Below are positions 34,890 through 43,583 of a stretch of DNA of 64,000 nucleotides, piece by piece (position 1 is the stretch's first letter; each line of letters starts with the position of its first letter). The position numbers and the translations under genes are program-made. The stretch comes from Rhodoferax sp. (GTDB lineage: Bacteria; Pseudomonadota; Gammaproteobacteria; Burkholderiales; Burkholderiaceae_C): the NCBI GenBank assembly GCA_024236015.1, contig JACKLK010000006.1:186001-250000 (forward strand), written 5' to 3'. A model generated the notes under the pieces. It ran no database searches. It was not told the DNA's origin and saw nothing but the letters and a program-made list of their open reading frames with translations.

Positions 34890-35764
34890 ACGCCCGCGGC
34901 GCCATGCAGGCCGGCGCGCCCACCTCGCACTACCTGCGGTGCGCCGGACGCGAGATCCACTACACGCAATGGGGCGAGCACAACGGCAAGGTGCTCATCG
35001 CCTGGCATGGCCTGGCGCGCACCGGCCGCGACATGGACGCGCTGGCCGCCTTCCTGAGCGCGCCCGAGCACGGTTATCGGGTCATCTGCCCCGACACCAT
35101 CGGCCGCGGCCTGAGCCAGTGGAGCCCCGAGCCGGACCAGGAATATTGCCTGGATTTCTACGTGCAGATCGCCCGGGCGCTGGTCGACCAGCTCGGCCTG
35201 CGGCAGTTCGACTGGGTCGGCACCTCGATGGGCGGATCGATCGGCCTGGTGGCCGCGGCAGGGCCGTTGCGCGGTCGCATCACGCGCTTGCTGCTCAACG
35301 ACAACGGGCCGGAACTGGCGGCCGCGGCGATCGAACGCATCCGCAGTTATGCCGGCCATCCGTCGGCGTTCGCCACCGTGACCGAGCTCGAGCAGTATTT
35401 CCGCACCGTCTACAAGCCTTATGGATTCCTGTCCGACAGCCAGTGGCGCCAGTTGACGGAGACCTCGACGCGGCGCCTGCCCGACGGACGCGTCACGCCG
35501 CATTACGACCCCGCCATGGTGCAGCAGTTCGTATGCCATCCGAACGACTACCTGCGCTGGCCGGAGTACGACAGCCTGGACATCCCGGTGTTGTGCCTGC
35601 GCGGCGAAGACTCGGACCTGCTGCTGGCCGACACCGCGGTGCAGATGGCGCAGCGCGGGCCACGCGCGCGCATCGAGACGATCGCCGGCTGCGGCCATGC
35701 GCCGGCGCTCAACGTGCCGCACCAACTGGCGCTGGTGGCGGACTTCCTGTCGGCCGCGTCCTGA
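34886..35764 (+). CDS. Alpha/beta hydrolase, last gene of the sigma54-controlled Liv operon
   Basis: A 292-residue hydrolase. GTG 34886 overlaps the permease stop (GTGA) and follows GCGGGGGCC; the ATG at 34904 is a possible shorter start. The nucleophile Ser114 is in GTSMGGSIG, the acid is likely the Asp of RGEDSDLL and the base the His of GCGHAPAL. The oxyanion region is AWHGLARTGRDM, a pattern also seen in meta-cleavage-product and ester hydrolases. Coupling to a Liv importer suggests that it opens the imported ester, amide or lactone. Start and substrate are the uncertain points. Confidence 0.88.
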   Translation: MNARGAMQAGAPTSHYLRCAGREIHYTQWGEHNGKVLIAWHGLARTGRDMDALAAFLSAPEHGYRVICPDTIGRGLSQWSPEPDQEYCLDFYVQIARALVDQLGLRQFDWVGTSMGGSIGLVAAAGPLRGRITRLLLNDNGPELAAAAIERIRSYAGHPSAFATVTELEQYFRTVYKPYGFLSDSQWRQLTETSTRRLPDGRVTPHYDPAMVQQFVCHPNDYLRWPEYDSLDIPVLCLRGEDSDLLLADTAVQMAQRGPRARIETIAGCGHAPALNVPHQLALVADFLSAAS

Positions 35765-35841
35765 CGCGACGCCGTCGCGGCGACGCCGCTGCGGCCATCC
35801 AGGTTGAGTTTTTCGTCTGACCTTGCGATGATGCGCACACG

Positions 35842-36708
35842 ATGCCTTGGTTGAACGACGCGGGTGCGACGACCCACTACAGCTGCACCGGCGCGGGAGA
35901 TCCGGCCCTGGTCTTCGTGCATGGCGCCTTGTGTGCACTGCAGGACTGGCAGGCCCAGCTGGATCATTTTTCGCAGCGGCACCGGGTGCTGGCGCTGGAC
36001 CTGTACGGTCACGGTCGCTCCTGCGTGGATGCCGATCACATCGGCGTTGCGTCGTTCGCACGGCAAGTGCGCGCCGTATGCGCGGCGCAGGGAATCGATA
36101 CCGCGGTGCTGGTCGGCCACAGCATGGGCTGCCGGGTCTTGCTGGAGGTGTGGCGGCAGCAACCGGCACTGGTGGCGGGGCTGGTGTTTGTCGATGGTGC
36201 CTACCTGGTGCCGGGACTGATCGGTCCGGGCAGTCGCGAGCAGCGCGAGGACCGGGCGCAGGCGGCACGCATGCGCGCGGCGGCGCCGTATGTCGACGTC
36301 GAACCCCGCGAGCGGGCGCGCCACAGTTTCGCGCAGATGTTCTTTGACGAGCAGTTCGCACCGCAACGCGACGCCATCGTGCAACGGGCGATGGACCTGC
36401 CCGCGCATGTGGCCCGCACGCTGATGCCCGATTTCGCGGCCTGGGACGTGTTGCACATGGAGCCCGTGCTCGCGCGGCTGGACGTGCCGGCGCTGGCGAT
36501 CGCCTGCACCTGGATGAACCCGCAGCGCGAACGCGTCGCACTGGCCGAAGGCGCAAGCACACCCTGGCTGCAGGCGCTGGAGCAACTGGCGCCGCGCACG
36601 CGCATCGTGCGTTACACGGGGGCGGGCCATTTTCCGATGCTCGAGCGCCCGCTCGACGTGAATCGCGACATCGAGACGTTCCTGCGCAGCGTCGCGACGG
36701 CCGGCTGA
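35842..36708 (+). CDS. Alpha/beta hydrolase
   Basis: A 288-residue hydrolase, separated by 77 bases from the previous one. The nucleophile Ser94 lies in GHSMGCRV, the base in GAGHFPMLERP and the oxyanion region in FVHGALCALQDW; DLYGHGRS is the usual strand-4 turn. It resembles esterases and lactonases of the AB-hydrolase-1 family. It shares no obvious close identity with the upstream hydrolase beyond the fold. It may belong to the same transcript, because no terminator is seen in the gap, but a short AT-rich stretch (TTGAGTTTTTCGTC) could also hold its own promoter. Confidence 0.87.
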   Translation: MPWLNDAGATTHYSCTGAGDPALVFVHGALCALQDWQAQLDHFSQRHRVLALDLYGHGRSCVDADHIGVASFARQVRAVCAAQGIDTAVLVGHSMGCRVLLEVWRQQPALVAGLVFVDGAYLVPGLIGPGSREQREDRAQAARMRAAAPYVDVEPRERARHSFAQMFFDEQFAPQRDAIVQRAMDLPAHVARTLMPDFAAWDVLHMEPVLARLDVPALAIACTWMNPQRERVALAEGASTPWLQALEQLAPRTRIVRYTGAGHFPMLERPLDVNRDIETFLRSVATAG

Positions 36709-36753
36709 CGGCGCAGGCCGGCGTACGGCCGGGCGTGCCCGGTGGCACGAGGG

Positions 36754-38352
36754 TTACCAGCGCCCGATCTGGATTCCCATCATCCGTTCATGCGCGTGCG
36801 TGCGCGCCTCGACCTGTTCCAGCGTCTCGCTGGCGCGGTGCTTGCGCGTCGCGAACCAGTCGAGCAAGCGGTCGCGCATGCGCTCGCGCACGCCGGCCAG
36901 CGCCGGGTCGGTGCCGCGGTCGTCGAACTCGCTCGGATCGTCCCGCAGGTCGAACAGCTGGTCGGCATATCCGTCCCAGGCGATGAACTTGTAGCGCGCG
37001 TCGCGCACCATGAAACCCTGGCAGGCGTCGGGCTGGCGGCCCAGGAACTGCCGCGCTTCGCGATACGCATAGTCGAGCTGGCCGAAGACGCAGTCGCGCC
37101 AGGGTGGCGGCGACTCGCCGGCGCGTGTCAGCGCCAGCAGGGAGCGTCCCTCGACCCGGTGCGCACGGGGGTTGCAGGCCAGCGCGGCCAGCACGGTCGG
37201 CACCACGTCGATACTCTCGACCAGTGCGTCGCTGCTGCTGCCGTGCCGCGCCGCCGCATCCGGATGCGGGTCGGCCACGATCAGCGGCACCCGCATCACC
37301 GACTCGTAGAAATATTCCTTCTCGCCCAGCCAGTGGTCGCCGGCGAGGTCGCCGTGGTCGGACGTGAATACCACCAGCGTGTCGTCGAGCCGGCCGAGGG
37401 ATTCCATGTGGTCCAGCAGGCGGCCGATCTCGTCGTCGATCTGCCGGACCAGGCCCATCGTGACCGGCCGTATCGCGCGCCAGACCTCGTCGCGGGCGAA
37501 CGCCTGGGATTCCTCGAGCCGCTGGTAGGCGCCGAACACCGGATGCGGATCCTGCCGTTCACGGGCGTCGCGGATCGGCGCCATGCAATCGTCGGGACCG
37601 AACATCGCGTGGTAGGGTGCCGGCGCCTTGTACGGCCAGTGCGGCTTGATGTAGCTCAGGTGCAGGGCCCAGGGTGTGTCCGCCTGCGCGCTGATGAAAT
37701 CCATGGCGCGCCGGGTCAGGTAGGCGGTCTCCGAGTCCTGCGCCCGGACCCGCGCCGGCAGCGGTGCGTGGCGCATCAACCAGCCGTCGGCGGCGCTGCC
37801 GTCGGCCTGCTGCGAGCCGATGACGAAGTCGGTCCACGGGCGGTCGCTGTCATACCCCTGGGCCAGCAGGTACTGCCGGTACGGGCTGTCGGCCTCGGGT
37901 TCGAAGTGGCCGTCGTAACGTTCGATCGGCACGAAACCGCCTTCGCGAAACAGGCCCCGGTGCGCGGTATCGACCTGGTAGCCCAGGTGCGCCGCGGCGC
38001 GGGTGTCCGGCACGAAATGGGTCTTGCCCAGCAGGTGCAGCGGCAAGCCCGCGTCCATCAGGTAGTGGCCCAGCGTCAGTTCATCGACCGGCATCGGGAC
38101 CCGGTTCCAGGTGACCCGGTGCGACACCGGATAACGCCCGGTATAGAACGAGGTGCGTGATGGCCCGCAGACGCCGGCGTTGACGAAGGCCTTGTCGAAG
38201 CGCACGCCGCGCGCGGCCAGGCGTGCGATGTTCGGCGTCGGGACCGGCCCGCCGCAGACCGACATCACGTCGGCGCGCAACTGGTCGCACATGATGAACA
38301 GCAGGTTGCGCACGATGCGTGGCGCAGGGGCGGAGGCGGAGGGAGATGTCAT
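36754..38352 (-). CDS. Sulfatase-family hydrolase (first of three)
   Basis: A 532-residue alkaline-phosphatase-superfamily enzyme. The active-site pattern C-x-P-x-R appears as CGPSR with Cys62, followed by TSFYTGR, so conversion to formylglycine is expected. Metal ligands are visible in the opening CDQLRAD and in FTSDHGD. No signal peptide is present, implying a cytoplasmic enzyme acting on an imported ester. The sequence style is closer to phosphonate monoester hydrolase or choline-sulfatase-like members than to secreted arylsulfatases. It lies 12 bases after the ThDP-enzyme stop and is co-transcribed with it. Confidence 0.88.
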   Translation of the reverse strand: MTSPSASAPAPRIVRNLLFIMCDQLRADVMSVCGGPVPTPNIARLAARGVRFDKAFVNAGVCGPSRTSFYTGRYPVSHRVTWNRVPMPVDELTLGHYLMDAGLPLHLLGKTHFVPDTRAAAHLGYQVDTAHRGLFREGGFVPIERYDGHFEPEADSPYRQYLLAQGYDSDRPWTDFVIGSQQADGSAADGWLMRHAPLPARVRAQDSETAYLTRRAMDFISAQADTPWALHLSYIKPHWPYKAPAPYHAMFGPDDCMAPIRDARERQDPHPVFGAYQRLEESQAFARDEVWRAIRPVTMGLVRQIDDEIGRLLDHMESLGRLDDTLVVFTSDHGDLAGDHWLGEKEYFYESVMRVPLIVADPHPDAAARHGSSSDALVESIDVVPTVLAALACNPRAHRVEGRSLLALTRAGESPPPWRDCVFGQLDYAYREARQFLGRQPDACQGFMVRDARYKFIAWDGYADQLFDLRDDPSEFDDRGTDPALAGVRERMRDRLLDWFATRKHRASETLEQVEARTHAHERMMGIQIGRW

Positions 38353-38364
38353 GGCCGGGCTGGT

Positions 38365-40011
38365 TTAGATCTTCGGCCCGGAGAAGGGCTGGGCGAACGG
38401 GCCGATGGCGTCCATGTCGAACTCCACCAGCGTGGCGGCCGCATCGGTCTGCAGCACGGTGCGCAGTTGTTGTTCCAGGCCCTCGAAGCTGGAAATGCGG
38501 AAATAGGTGTAGCCGTAGGCGGCGGCCAGCGCCTCGAACCGCGGCGTATGCAGGTCGCTGTAGAAGCGCCGGCCGCCGAACTGGGCGTCGGCCAGGTTGC
38601 GCAGGATGCCGTAGCCGCGGTCGTTCATGACCAGCAGCACGATGCCGGTCTTCTCCTGTACCGCCGTGGGCAGCTCGGCGGCATTGAGCATCAGGCCGCC
38701 ATCGCCGACCAGGGCCAGCGTGCGGCGTTGCGGCGCGGCCATCGCCGCGCCGATGGCCATCGACAGGCATTGCCCGATGCCGCCGCCGGACGCATGGGCC
38801 GAGCGGTAGGGCGCGGGGATGCGGAACAGCCGGTTGCCCCAGGTGCCGTTGGAAATCGTGACGTCGCGCACCCAGTTGCAGTCGGCGCCGGCGAGTTGTT
38901 GCAGGCAGTCGTTCAACTGCGCGTAGTGCCCGATGTTGGCACGCAGGCGGCCCTGGGCCTGCTCGCGCGCCGCCGCCAGGTCGGCGTGGAACGCGGGGTC
39001 GGTGTCCATGCTTGCGGCCAGGCGGTCGGCCAGGCCCTGCAACACCTGCTGCGCATCGCCATGGACGAACAGGGTCTCGACATAAGCCTTGCCCTGGGCT
39101 GTCGGGTCGGCGTCGATGCGGACCAGCCGGTCGGGCAGTTTGAGCGTATGGCGCGCCGTCTCGGGCACCCGCAGGCGCGAGCCCACGACCAGCATCAGGT
39201 CGCAGCTCTGGTAGAAGGCCTCGACGGAGGGTTGCAGGTTGAAGCTGCCCAGGCTGCGTGCGTCGTTCTCGTCGATCACGCCGCGGCCCTGGATGGTGGT
39301 GACCGCGCCGAAGCCCGCGTCGAGCAGTTGCCGGGCCGCGGCACCCGCATGGCGCGCGCCGCCGCCGAGCCAGAGCATCGGCCGGCGGGCCGAACGCACC
39401 AGGTCGGCGAGCGCGTCGAGTTGTGCGCCGGACGGCTCGGCCACCGGCACCGGCAAGGGCCGCAGGTCGTCCGGCCAGCGCGCCAGCACCGCGCCCTGGA
39501 TGTCGATCGGGATCTCGATGCTGACCGGCCCGCACGGCGCCGTCTGCGCCAGCTGCAAGGCCTGGCGGAACACCCCCAAGGCCGTATCGGCCGACCACAC
39601 CCGCAGCGCGGCCTTGGACGCGGCCTCCAGCATGGCCAGCTGGTCCTTGGCCTCGTGCACGTCGGCCAGGCCCTTGTCCAGGTAGGCCGACTCGACCTGC
39701 CCGGTGATGTGCAGCAGCGGCGTACCGGCCGTGCTGGCCTCGATCAGCGCGCCGCAGGCATTGCCGGCACCGGCGCCGGTACTGGTGAAGGCCACGCCGA
39801 CCTGGCCCTGGATGCGGGCATAGGCGTCGGCCATGTTGACGGCGCCGGCCTCGCCACGGGCGCAGATGTAGCGCACCGTGTCGCGCCGGGCCAGCGCATC
39901 GAGCAAGGGCATGTTGTGCACCGACAGGACGCCGAAGGCATGGCGGACACCGGCGGCCTCGAGAAAGGCGGCCAGCAGGTCGCCCACCGTGGCGGTGTTG
40001 GACGTGGTCAT
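38365..40011 (-). CDS. Thiamine diphosphate-dependent enzyme, acetolactate synthase-like
   Basis: A 548-residue ThDP enzyme. The start at 40011 (MTTSNTATVGDLL) was chosen over an upstream extension to 40062. The N-terminal Pyr domain has the catalytic Glu54 in CARGEAGAVNMADAYAR, the middle domain is Rossmann-like, and the PP domain holds the cofactor motif starting GDGG at residues 436-439 and ending with the Asn of VMNDRGYG. It could be a decarboxylase, carboligase or acetyltransferase of the acetolactate synthase superfamily. It is not likely to be the biosynthetic IlvB, since no small subunit lies nearby. Linked to a sulfatase, it may process the released 2-oxo acid or aldehyde. Confidence 0.87.
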   Translation of the reverse strand: MTTSNTATVGDLLAAFLEAAGVRHAFGVLSVHNMPLLDALARRDTVRYICARGEAGAVNMADAYARIQGQVGVAFTSTGAGAGNACGALIEASTAGTPLLHITGQVESAYLDKGLADVHEAKDQLAMLEAASKAALRVWSADTALGVFRQALQLAQTAPCGPVSIEIPIDIQGAVLARWPDDLRPLPVPVAEPSGAQLDALADLVRSARRPMLWLGGGARHAGAAARQLLDAGFGAVTTIQGRGVIDENDARSLGSFNLQPSVEAFYQSCDLMLVVGSRLRVPETARHTLKLPDRLVRIDADPTAQGKAYVETLFVHGDAQQVLQGLADRLAASMDTDPAFHADLAAAREQAQGRLRANIGHYAQLNDCLQQLAGADCNWVRDVTISNGTWGNRLFRIPAPYRSAHASGGGIGQCLSMAIGAAMAAPQRRTLALVGDGGLMLNAAELPTAVQEKTGIVLLVMNDRGYGILRNLADAQFGGRRFYSDLHTPRFEALAAAYGYTYFRISSFEGLEQQLRTVLQTDAAATLVEFDMDAIGPFAQPFSGPKI

Positions 40012-40167
40012 GGGGTACTCCGGTTCATGGGGGACGCAGGTGGCCGGGTGCCGGGCGGGCACGGGGGTCGGGAGCCTGGGCCTTGACGCGGGGCTGCCGG
40101 TCCGCGGCCGCGGCCACAGCAGGAGGGAATCAGTTTCCGGTACGAATCTGCAAATTTTTCTTGCATG

Positions 40168-40203
40168 ATTATCAGATTACGATAATACTGCGGATCATGT
40201 CAA
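40168..40203 (-). promoter_or_regulatory. Promoter and IclR-type operator in the divergent 40012-40312 gap
   Basis: On the minus strand TTGACA (40198-40203) and TAATCT (40174-40179) form a -35/-10 pair with 18-base spacing, reading towards the ThDP enzyme gene. The inverted repeat ATTATC (40168-40173), 7 bases, GATAAT (40181-40186) brackets that -10 exactly, so a bound repressor would block it. The surrounding gap is AT-rich from 40150 to 40240. A plus-strand promoter for the IclR gene is not clear. Nothing else is seen in the 301-base gap. Confidence 0.62.
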
Positions 40204-40312
40204 CCAATATTTCGGGTCTTTGTCTTGCTAATTTATCAGTTGGACGATGGCTGCGTGCCTGCGGATGGCGGAGCCGGCAGGCCCTTGTGCCGAGGGTCGC
40301 AGGGAGCGCCGC

Positions 40313-41083
40313 ATGACCGGACGCCTGAGCCGGGTGCTGGCAGTGCTGGACACGTTCGCCGACGGCAGTTCGGTGCTCAGTGCCGAGCAGATCTGCGAGC
40401 GCACCGGCAGCCCGATCGCCACGGTGTACCGCAATATCCGCGAGCTGGTCGAGGCCGGTTTGCTGGTGCGCCTGCCGCAGGGGTATGCGCCGGGCCCGCG
40501 CATCATCGAATGGGACTACATGGTGCGCAGCAACGATCCCTTGCTGGCGGCCAGTCGCGAGCAGATCCGGCTGCTGGTGGCGGACACCGGCCTGGAGTTG
40601 CTGCTGAGCCAGTTGTACGGCGAGCGCATCGTGAATGTCCACTACGAACACAACCCGGCCAACGAGCGCCTGGCGCTGGGGCGCGGCAGGGTGATGCCGC
40701 TGTTTCGCGGCTCGACCTCGCGCGTGATCCTGGCCGAGTTGCCCACACGCACGCTGCGCCGCATCTTCGATGCGCACCAGCATGAGCCCGATCTGCTGGC
40801 GATCGGCGCCGACTGGAAGCAGTTCGCGCGGGCCCTGGCCCAGGTGCGCAAGCGCGGGGTCGTGATGTCCAGCGGTGAGCTGTATCCCGGTCGCGTGGGC
40901 GTGGCCGCACCCATCTTTGCCGAGCGCGGGCATGTCGTCGGCAGCCTCACGCTGATCGGTACCGACAACCGGATCGCCGCGTTTCGCGAGGACTACCTGT
41001 GCCAGCACGTCCGCACCGCCGCCGCCGACATCACCCGGCGCCTGTCGCTCCAGGGCCTGGACGCGCCACCGCAGACCGGGTGA
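40313..41083 (+). CDS. IclR family transcriptional regulator
   Basis: A 256-residue regulator starting at ATG 40313 after AGGGAG; the in-frame ATG at 40247 would add 22 residues without homology. The winged helix covers about residues 1-65 (SAEQICERTGSPIATVYRNIRELVEAG, of which the second half is the recognition helix). The effector-binding domain follows (VMSSGELYPGRVGVAAPIF is the typical ligand-pocket strand). It is divergent from the ThDP-sulfatase pair and upstream of a Bug protein, a second sulfatase and a hydratase, and likely controls both arms. Confidence 0.9.
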   Translation: MTGRLSRVLAVLDTFADGSSVLSAEQICERTGSPIATVYRNIRELVEAGLLVRLPQGYAPGPRIIEWDYMVRSNDPLLAASREQIRLLVADTGLELLLSQLYGERIVNVHYEHNPANERLALGRGRVMPLFRGSTSRVILAELPTRTLRRIFDAHQHEPDLLAIGADWKQFARALAQVRKRGVVMSSGELYPGRVGVAAPIFAERGHVVGSLTLIGTDNRIAAFREDYLCQHVRTAAADITRRLSLQGLDAPPQTG

Positions 41084-41132
41084 TGGAACCGACCCTGATC
41101 CCGTTTCATCCCACCACCTCAAGGAGATTGCC

Positions 41133-42107
41133 ATGTTGATCGACCGACGCAGCTTCATGCAGACCATGGGTGCCGCCGCCGTTGCGGGCGCCGCCATGCC
41201 GATGGCACAGGCGCAGGGCAACACGATTCGCATCTATGTCGGCTTTCCGCCCGGCGGGCTCCCCGACCTCGTCGCACGTGCGGTGGCGGAGCAGTTCAAG
41301 CGCAGCTTCGGTGTCAGCGCGCTGGTCGACAACAAGCCGGGTGCCAATGGCCGCATCGCCGGCCAGGCGGTGAAGAATGCGGCCGCCGACGGCAGCAGTT
41401 TCCTGGTGGCCCCGGCCTCGGGCATGGTGCACCTGCCCCATGTCTACAAGGACCTCGGATTCGACCCGCTGACCGACTTCGTGCCGATCGCGCAACTGGT
41501 CGAGAACGACTTCGCGCTGGCGATCTATCCCAAGGTCCCGGCGCAGAACCTCAAGGAATTTGCCGCCTGGTGCCAGGCCCATCCGGACCAGGCCACCTTC
41601 GGCTCGCCGGGCACCGGCTCCTCGCCGCACCTGATGGGGCTGCAGATTGCCAAGGCGCTGGGTGTCAGGATCACCCACGTGCCTTACCGCGGCAGCAACC
41701 TGGCGCTGGGCGACCTGCTGGGTGGCCATGTGTCCTCGATGATCTCGTCCACGTCCTTCGTGCTGCAGCCGCACCGCACCGGACAGGTCCGCATCCTGGC
41801 GACCACCGGCCGGGCCCGCTCCGCGACGCTGCCGCAGGTGCCCACCTTCGAGGAACTGGGCATGAAGCAGCTGACGTTGACCGAAGGCACCTGGCTGCTG
41901 GCGCCGGCCCGGATGGCGCCCGAGCTGGTCGAGAAGTTCTCCAAGGCCGCGCTGGAGTCGATCAAGAGCAAGGAGATGCAGGTCGTGCTCGACGGCCAGA
42001 CCGTCGAGGCGCCGGTCGGCGCGAGCGCACTGGCCGGCCAGATGCGCGAGGAATATGCCGAGCGCGGCGCGCAGATCAAGGCATTCGGCTTTTCGGCCGC
42101 CTTGTAA
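41133..42107 (+). CDS. Orphan tripartite tricarboxylate transporter substrate-binding protein (Bug family)
   Basis: A 324-residue periplasmic binding protein after a CAAGGAGATTGCC ribosome site. The leader has a Tat-like RRSFMQ with cleavage after MAQAQG. Bug features are YVGFPPGGLPDLVARAVAEQ, DNKPGANGRIAGQ and the GSPGTGSSPHLMG loop. There are no tctA or tctB genes next to it, so it must use a shared membrane complex or serve in sensing. Between the IclR gene and a sulfatase gene (4-base gap), it probably binds the sulfatase substrate or product. Confidence 0.92.
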   Translation: MLIDRRSFMQTMGAAAVAGAAMPMAQAQGNTIRIYVGFPPGGLPDLVARAVAEQFKRSFGVSALVDNKPGANGRIAGQAVKNAAADGSSFLVAPASGMVHLPHVYKDLGFDPLTDFVPIAQLVENDFALAIYPKVPAQNLKEFAAWCQAHPDQATFGSPGTGSSPHLMGLQIAKALGVRITHVPYRGSNLALGDLLGGHVSSMISSTSFVLQPHRTGQVRILATTGRARSATLPQVPTFEELGMKQLTLTEGTWLLAPARMAPELVEKFSKAALESIKSKEMQVVLDGQTVEAPVGASALAGQMREEYAERGAQIKAFGFSAAL

Positions 42108-42111
42108 CGCC

Positions 42112-43575
42112 ATGACGTATCGCAACGTGCTGTTGTTGTGCTCCGACGAGCACGACCCGCGGCACAGCGGCTTCATGGGCAGCGGCGTGGTACACACGCC
42201 GCACCTGGACCGGCTGGCGGGCTCGGGCGCCGTGTTCGAGCGCGCCTACACGCCCAGCCCGATCTGCGTGCCGGCCCGCGCCAGCCTGGCCACCGGGCGC
42301 TGGGTGCACGATCACCGCTGCTGGGACAACGCCATCGCCTACAGCGGCGCGCAGCCGTCCTGGGGCCATCGGCTGCAGGCGGCCGGTGTCGGCGTCGAAT
42401 CGGTCGGCAAGCTGCATTACCGCAGCGCCGACGACGACACCGGATTCGATCGCCAGCGCGAGGCCGTGCATATCGCCGATGGCAAGGGCCAGGTCTGGGG
42501 TTGCGTGCGCGACCCCTTGCCCGAACGCAGCGACGGGGCCGGCCTGTTCGGCCAGCTGGGTGCGGGCGAGACCGAATACAACCGGTTCGACCGGCGCGTG
42601 GCCGAAGGCGCCATCGCATGGCTGACGACACGGGCGCAGATGGGACCGCAGCGGCGCGCGCAGCAACCGGCGATGCTGTTCGCCGGTTTTGTCGCACCCC
42701 ATTTCCCGCTGGTGGTTCCCGCGCAGTACCTGGAGCTGTACCCGGATGCGGTGCTGCCCTGGCCCAAGCTGCGGCCCGAAACCGGCTACCGGCGCCATCC
42801 CTGGGTCGAGCGGCAGGCCCGGTTCAACCAGCTGGACGCGCAGCTGGGCGACGACCGCCGGCGGCGCCTGGCCATCGCCAGCTATCTCGGCCTGGTCAGT
42901 TTTGTCGACGCACAGATCGGTCGCGTGCTCGCCGCGCTCGATGCCGCGGGCCTGCGCGAGGAGACGCTGGTGATCTACACCAGCGACCATGGCGACAACC
43001 TGGGCGCGCGCGGCATGTGGAACAAGTCGCTGCTGTACCGCGAGTCGACCGCCGTGCCCCTGGTCGTGTCCGGGCCGGGCATCGGCCAGCGGCGCGTGGC
43101 GACGCATGCCTCGCTGGTGGACATCTTTCCGACCGTGCTGGACGCATTCGGCGTCGCGCCGGCGCCGGCTGACGCCGACTTGCCGGGACGCTCCCTGCTG
43201 GAACTGGCCGCCGCGCCGGAGCATGACCGCACCATGTTCAGCGAATACCATGCCGTGGGATCGGCCAGTGCGGCGTTCATGCTGGCGCACGGTCGATTCA
43301 AATACCACCACTACGTCGGGTATCCGCCCGAGCTGTTCGACCTGCAGGACGACCCGCAGGAGGAACACGACCTGGGCGGGTCGCCGGATCACCGCGATGT
43401 CCTGCGGGACTGCGAAGCCCGGCTGCGGGCGATCGTCGACCCGCAGACCGTGGATCGGCAGGCCAAGGACGACCAGAATGCCGTCGTGGAGCGCGCGGGC
43501 GGCCGCGAGGCCGCGTTGCGGCAGGGCAAAATCGGGGCCACGCCGGTGCCATCGGCGAGCGCCACGAAAGGATGA
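42112..43575 (+). CDS. Sulfatase-family hydrolase (second of three)
   Basis: A 487-residue enzyme starting MTYRNVLLLCSDEHDPRHSG only 4 bases after the Bug stop. The formylglycine site is CVPAR with Cys52, followed by ASLATGR. Metal ligands are in the opening SDEHD and in YTSDHGDNLGARGMWNK. The last 50 residues are charged and look flexible. No signal peptide is present, so it is cytoplasmic. The SDEH opening is seen in choline-sulfatase-like and other sulfatase-like hydrolases. The next gene (hydratase) overlaps or closely follows. Confidence 0.88.
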   Translation: MTYRNVLLLCSDEHDPRHSGFMGSGVVHTPHLDRLAGSGAVFERAYTPSPICVPARASLATGRWVHDHRCWDNAIAYSGAQPSWGHRLQAAGVGVESVGKLHYRSADDDTGFDRQREAVHIADGKGQVWGCVRDPLPERSDGAGLFGQLGAGETEYNRFDRRVAEGAIAWLTTRAQMGPQRRAQQPAMLFAGFVAPHFPLVVPAQYLELYPDAVLPWPKLRPETGYRRHPWVERQARFNQLDAQLGDDRRRRLAIASYLGLVSFVDAQIGRVLAALDAAGLREETLVIYTSDHGDNLGARGMWNKSLLYRESTAVPLVVSGPGIGQRRVATHASLVDIFPTVLDAFGVAPAPADADLPGRSLLELAAAPEHDRTMFSEYHAVGSASAAFMLAHGRFKYHHYVGYPPELFDLQDDPQEEHDLGGSPDHRDVLRDCEARLRAIVDPQTVDRQAKDDQNAVVERAGGREAALRQGKIGATPVPSASATKG

Positions 43576-43583
43576 TCCGAACC

